A stretch of DNA of 8,463 nucleotides from Acidobacteriota bacterium (GTDB taxonomy: Bacteria > Acidobacteriota > Terriglobia > UBA7540): assembly GCA_003165615.1 (NCBI GenBank), contig PLWR01000203.1, positions 1 to 8,463 of the forward strand. Direction: 5' to 3'. The stretch's first letter is position 1. The number at the start of each line of letters is the position of its first letter. A program made the position numbers and the translations under genes. Below are positions 6,801 to 8,463 of the stretch, piece after piece. The notes beneath the pieces were generated by a model. The model did not search any database, was not told where the DNA came from, and saw only the letters and a program-made list of their open reading frames with translations.

Positions 6801-7618
6801 GCGGCATTTACGGAGATCTCCTGGATCGCGTCGGTGGGAGGCGTGGGCAGGGATTGGCCAATCGCGCCGTACACGGAAGTGCTGGTTTGAATGACGCCAC
6901 CGGCGCCGAAGTTCTCACCCGTGTTCAGCACGAAGCGGTTCTCACCCACCTGGCTGGTGGAGTTTCCGTTGAACAGGTTGTTGGTGCTGACGCCGTTCAG
7001 CGAGAAGCTGTTGCTGGTGTCGCGGTTGCCATTGGCGAAAATGGCCTGATTGCCGAGTCCGGCGTTGGCCCCAGAGCCGGCAAGAAAGTCCGCGTGCACG
7101 CCCGGAGCCAGAATCGCCAGTTGCGTGAAGCTGCCGGTGCCCAGTGGCGTGTCCTGAATGGTCATCTGGTCAACCACGTAGCCATTGGTGGCGTCCGTCT
7201 GGTTCCTGAGCGCCACGGCCGTCACCTCCACCGTCGTGCTGACCGCGCCAACCTTTAATGCGCCATCGACCGTGGTAGTCCGGTCGCTCGTAACTAAAAC
7301 CTGGGTGTGGGTCTCGGTCTCAAAACCGCTCTTGGTGAAGCTCAACACGTAGGTTCCGACGGGAAGATTGGAGACAGAGTAAGATCCGCTGGACTTCGAG
7401 TGTACGGTCACCTCGAGATTGGTAGCCACATTGCGCGCCTTCACTTCGGCATCTTGTACGATGGCGCCGGAAGCATCCAATACCGTCCCAGAAATACTTC
7501 CGACGGTTTGTTGGGCCTGACAGGGCATTTGTGCGCCGATGAGCGCCACCAGAATCAAAACGGCGACCACCAGGAAGCTCCGCAACAGGCTGCGCTGACA
7601 GTTCGTCTCTTGTTTCAT
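3881..7618 (-). CDS. TonB-dependent outer-membrane receptor with carboxypeptidase-regulatory domain
   Basis: The 1245-residue product is an outer-membrane transporter of the large Oar-like family expanded in Acidobacteriota, powered by TonB-ExbBD. A signal peptide (hydrophobic 15-29) probably ends at C33-Q34-A35. Residues about 38-120 form a CarboxypepD_reg beta-sandwich (GSISGTVLDASGA, then VGTYVLSFTKSGFE). TTVEVTA (128-134) looks like a TonB box. The plug follows at about 140-300, with IQEISVN and ISVLTKSGTNQLHGS. The barrel begins near RNQFGATFGGPI (330-341) and runs to the end, with the family signature LRFEVDAFNIFNQPDF (1184-1199) and a C-terminal Phe as needed for BAM insertion. Four mature cysteines occur as C920/C936 and C1139/C1144, suggesting disulfides in surface loops. 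Substrate is unknown; no SusD-like partner is nearby. The ATG has a strong AAGGAGGG just upstream. Confidence 0.92.
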   Translation of the reverse strand: MKQETNCQRSLLRSFLVVAVLILVALIGAQMPCQAQQTVGSISGTVLDASGAIVQDAEVKARNVATNLEVTVHSKSSGSYSVSNLPVGTYVLSFTKSGFETETHTQVLVTSDRTTTVDGALKVGAVSTTVEVTAVALRNQTDATNGYVVDQMTIQDTPLGTGSFTQLAILAPGVHADFLAGSGANAGLGNQAIFANGNRDTSNSFSLNGVSTNNLFNGNSTSQVGENRFVLNTGENFGAGGVIQTSTSVYGAIGQSLPTPPTDAIQEISVNAAMFDATQGNNSGAHISVLTKSGTNQLHGSAWEEWQNSDMNAAPFFYNADNLPNPFLNRNQFGATFGGPIKKDKLFFFLSYQGIRVSDAAESTKDATVPMGLTNDRSVGGIVAAVNSTYGTTSFTASQVSPVAMSMLQAKLPNGQYLIPTPQITNGTTAYTLGYDAVVQGPNSIAPVNQGIANIDYQISEKDRLSAKYYVQDNPTTNPFGAVGSLLGFAQQLSAGSDVGTITNSLILSPSVTWEQHVGFTRLRAYGKTGQDFTPSQLGMNLLGSTTFPQFEITTADPTVGNGLEFGPSTSFGNAGMFQNQWEFESSLNMVKGRHTIAFGGQLDHAQLNIINNNINSDVVAFEDFESFVKGSLYGGDAFAGSANRYYRSNTAGAYVNDNFKVRSNLTITAGLRWDLDGPLSEKYGKLTAFNPALYAYNASTDTITNSGLEIAGNSPTAATTGASNSLMQNHQWGFAPRIGIAWTPYSKLTVRAGYGIYYDRGELFSYLSPSAGSGFNGPFGVTLAPPFVEPIAGKRGASLSAPFGTTEPAPLPATAAGFQALLPNLSQTASGYWPSGNLFGPFTYGGYDTGNKLPNTQNWTLDFQYQLSNNWLFDLAYVGNRGVHEVLPVPFNQSLIATPSHPVNGQTYSYGGLSPLSECNAYYSGATPLDLEPLCPAPYYAGNAEVRVPYLGYDMNSVQYEAEGISNYNALQLQVRKRMSHGLQFTASYTYSHALDEQSGLGLFVTGNNPLVPRANYGSADFDQTHVLLINYSYTLPTFARNNRALGYAVNGWTIGGQTVAQSGQPYSVYDYSGSVAGLYYGTYDEIGNPIVPLAAKVTAKQAELQGTTGVNAGKPVLNSSDFSPQFVAPGQDGVPPCDSTGCDIYESVYGTTGRNMFRGPFQVRFDMSLAKQFPIIKDRFNLRFEVDAFNIFNQPDFDTPNNDVDFLPYYEGPPSIPPEGDLGQIQHTIGSSRFLQLSLHLLF

Positions 7619-7620
7619 AG

Positions 7621-7628
7621 CCCTCCTT
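7621..7628 (-). promoter_or_regulatory. Strong ribosome binding site with short spacing
   Basis: The minus strand reads AAGGAGGG ending two bases before the ATG at 7618, with the GGAGG core only three bases away. That is closer than usual. The next in-frame Met (residue 31) would remove the signal peptide, and no better upstream start is seen, so the annotated ATG stands. Confidence 0.6.
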
Positions 7629-7682
7629 GAATATTCCCACCCTCCGGGGGGGAAGGTCCGGATTTTTTGTTTGCAATCCTCC

Positions 7683-7699
7683 GGGAGCGGCCCGCTCCC
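7683..7699 (-). other. Strong hairpin in the receptor leader
   Basis: GGGAGCG (7683-7689) pairs perfectly with CGCTCCC (7693-7699) around a 3-base loop, a 7-bp GC-rich stem about 65 bases before the receptor start codon. No T run follows on the minus strand. If transcription starts upstream of it, the receptor mRNA would carry this stem in its 5' leader, where it could protect the message or be part of a regulatory structure. Confidence 0.5.
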
Positions 7700-7721
7700 T
7701 TGCGTTACGTCAAATATCTAA

Positions 7722-7782
7722 ACTGGGGCCGGTTAAGATTTGCGACTTTAATTGTCAAATCTTGGTTACGTTCCACCCCAGT
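7722..7782 (-). promoter_or_regulatory. Nested inverted repeats with a perfect -35 box upstream of the receptor gene
   Basis: An outer inverted repeat ACTGGGG (7722-7728) / CCCCAGT (7776-7782) encloses an inner one: GATTT (7737-7741) with AAATC (7757-7761), extended by GAC (7744-7746) / GTC (7754-7756). On the minus strand the inner repeat contains a perfect TTGACA (7753-7758). The matching -10 position at 17-base spacing (TAACCG) is poor, so a repressor or activator site, or a weak activator-dependent promoter, is possible. It could also be a folded 61-nt RNA element. The repeats are directly seen; the function is inferred. Confidence 0.35.
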
Positions 7783-8067
7783 CAGATTGTTCCCGTTTGG
7801 AAGAATATTAGTACTCGCAAACCGGTGTCCAAACTCCCGGAAATTAGAAACTGCCGTAAGTGTCTCAGTTTCAAGAAGCAGGATTCCGATGCCCTCCGCC
7901 CGACCTTACTGCGCTATGAGATAACGTAGGAGGCCTCCAATTCCCCATAGCGGGAAGGCCCAGCAAGAAACTCTATGTTACAAAAGGGTTAACTTATTAT
8001 TACAGCGATTGGCGAGGAGCGGGCGGTTGATTGAGGTTGGGGACCTTCTGCGCCATTGCCTGAATTC

Positions 8068-8120
8068 ATTGGCAAAATGGCTGCTGCGACAACAATTCCA
8101 TGCGTCGGGATTGGCAAAAT
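8068..8120. repeat. 11-bp direct repeat ATTGGCAAAAT
   Basis: ATTGGCAAAAT occurs exactly at 8068-8078 and 8110-8120, 42 bases apart (about four helical turns). A third, shorter match TGGCAAAAT is at 8320-8328. Same-face spacing would suit a DNA-binding protein, but the first copy also fits a sigma-54 -24 element. Confidence 0.45.
8069..8085 (+). promoter_or_regulatory. Possible sigma-54 (-24/-12) promoter facing right
   Basis: TTGGCAAAATGGCTGCT matches the -24/-12 consensus YTGGCACGRNNNTTGCW at 11 of 14 defined positions, with GG and GC separated by the required 10 bases. No gene follows on the plus strand inside the window, so its target, if any, lies past the right edge or is a small RNA. 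Short consensus matches occur by chance. Confidence 0.25.
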
Positions 8121-8463
8121 TCCCGCCGCACCCGGCGGCGAACCTCTCCCTTGCGGTCCATAAGAATTGTTTATAACTTTTACAACACTTTCTTTGACCA
8201 GGTAAGCAGGGTCCACGGCGCGGTATCGCCCTGCCCATCCGTCCAGGAGGGATGGCGGCCGCCGGAGTTCGGAAAGTGAATGAAAGAGTTGGCTAGGGTG
8301 CAAGGCTAGAGCCGGCGGGTGGCAAAATCATGCCCCCCCGAGTCCAAACCAACCTTGCAGGGCGTGCGCAATCTTGCCATGGAAGCTTCAAGCGCGTGGG
8401 GTCCTGGACTCGGCGACAGGTGCTTCTAGCGCTTAGTGGCATTAATAAGCGATATTATTTGTG

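Larger units (their letters stand above)
7629..8463. other. Gene-poor interval upstream of the receptor gene
   Basis: About 830 bases hold no coding region I can support. Short open frames (7627-7929 plus; 7978-8238 and 8303-7989 minus) lack recognisable domains, and the ones checked begin at weak TTG starts. Visible content is the receptor leader and promoter area (7683-7782), a GGAGGCCTCC palindrome (7930-7939) inside a bulged hairpin (GGCC and TTCCC at 7933-7945 with GGGAAGGCC at 7952-7960), repeats of TGGCAAAAT, a hairpin CCATCC/GGATGG (8235-8240, 8250-8255) and an AT-rich right end with CGCTTA/TAAGCG (8430-8435, 8446-8451). Confidence 0.6.

Noticed and set aside
5426..7258. 610-residue open frame on the plus strand, antisense to the receptor gene
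   Set aside because: Its codons lie exactly opposite the receptor codons, so it stays open simply because the receptor uses almost no TTA, CTA or TCA in this stretch, as expected for high-GC codon use. The translation shows no domain, and the opposite frame is a clear receptor.
7514..7528. Possible lipoprotein signal around C33 of the receptor
   Set aside because: The residues before the Cys (AQMPC) do not fit a lipobox; a signal peptidase I site after A35 fits better.
7643..7668. Terminator-like TCCGG/CCGGA stem followed by six T on the plus strand
   Set aside because: The stem is only 5 bp with a 10-base loop, and no plus-strand gene precedes it; on the minus strand it lies in the receptor leader with the T run on the wrong side.
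7627..7929. 100-residue plus-strand frame starting at TTG
   Set aside because: It overlaps the receptor ribosome binding site and promoter area, has a weak start, no good Shine-Dalgarno and no recognisable domain.
7978..8303. Two overlapping minus-strand frames of 86 and 104 residues
   Set aside because: They overlap in different frames, have low-complexity Arg/Pro/Ser-rich or featureless sequence and no known motif. The longer begins with TTG and has no visible Shine-Dalgarno.
1..8463. CRISPR arrays, tRNA or rRNA genes, transposases, integrases, toxin-antitoxin pairs
   Set aside because: Looked for by eye on both strands; no regular repeat-spacer pattern, cloverleaf, rRNA-like stretch or matching protein motif was seen.

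Overview
The window looks like a chromosomal stretch from an Acidobacteriota bacterium (class Terriglobia or close). This rests on three things: a very large TonB-dependent receptor with an N-terminal carboxypeptidase-regulatory domain of the type greatly expanded in that phylum, a secreted GH116-type glycosidase with a twin-arginine leader, and a dispersed 'CATTCTGAGC...GCGAAGAACC' intergenic repeat common in such genomes. The assignment is by family recognition, not by a database search.

Layout: positions 1-158 are non-coding, with a very G-rich tract able to form a four-layer quadruplex. Positions 159-2630 (minus) encode a GH116/DUF608 glycosidase-like protein. Positions 2631-2895 are a divergent intergenic region with the dispersed repeat, several hairpins and a weak promoter for the next gene. 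Positions 2896-3798 (plus) encode an NmrA-type NAD(P)-binding reductase. A short convergent gap (3799-3880) holds two imperfect hairpins that could be terminators. Positions 3881-7618 (minus) encode the 1245-residue TonB-dependent receptor. Positions 7619-8463 hold no convincing gene but contain a structured leader/promoter region for the receptor, small repeats and a possible sigma-54 promoter facing right.

How the genes may relate: the receptor (outer-membrane import) and the exported GH116 enzyme (glycoside cleavage) would fit capture and breakdown of an oligosaccharide. They are separated by an oppositely oriented reductase gene, so they are not one operon and the link is only contextual. 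The NmrA protein is a generic redox or redox-sensing protein with no visible tie to either neighbour.

I found no CRISPR array, tRNA, rRNA, transposase, toxin-antitoxin or defence system, and nothing that clearly amounts to a new biological system. The items most worth a second look are the apparent departure of the GH116 protein from the standard catalytic-site sequence and the nested inverted repeats upstream of the receptor gene.
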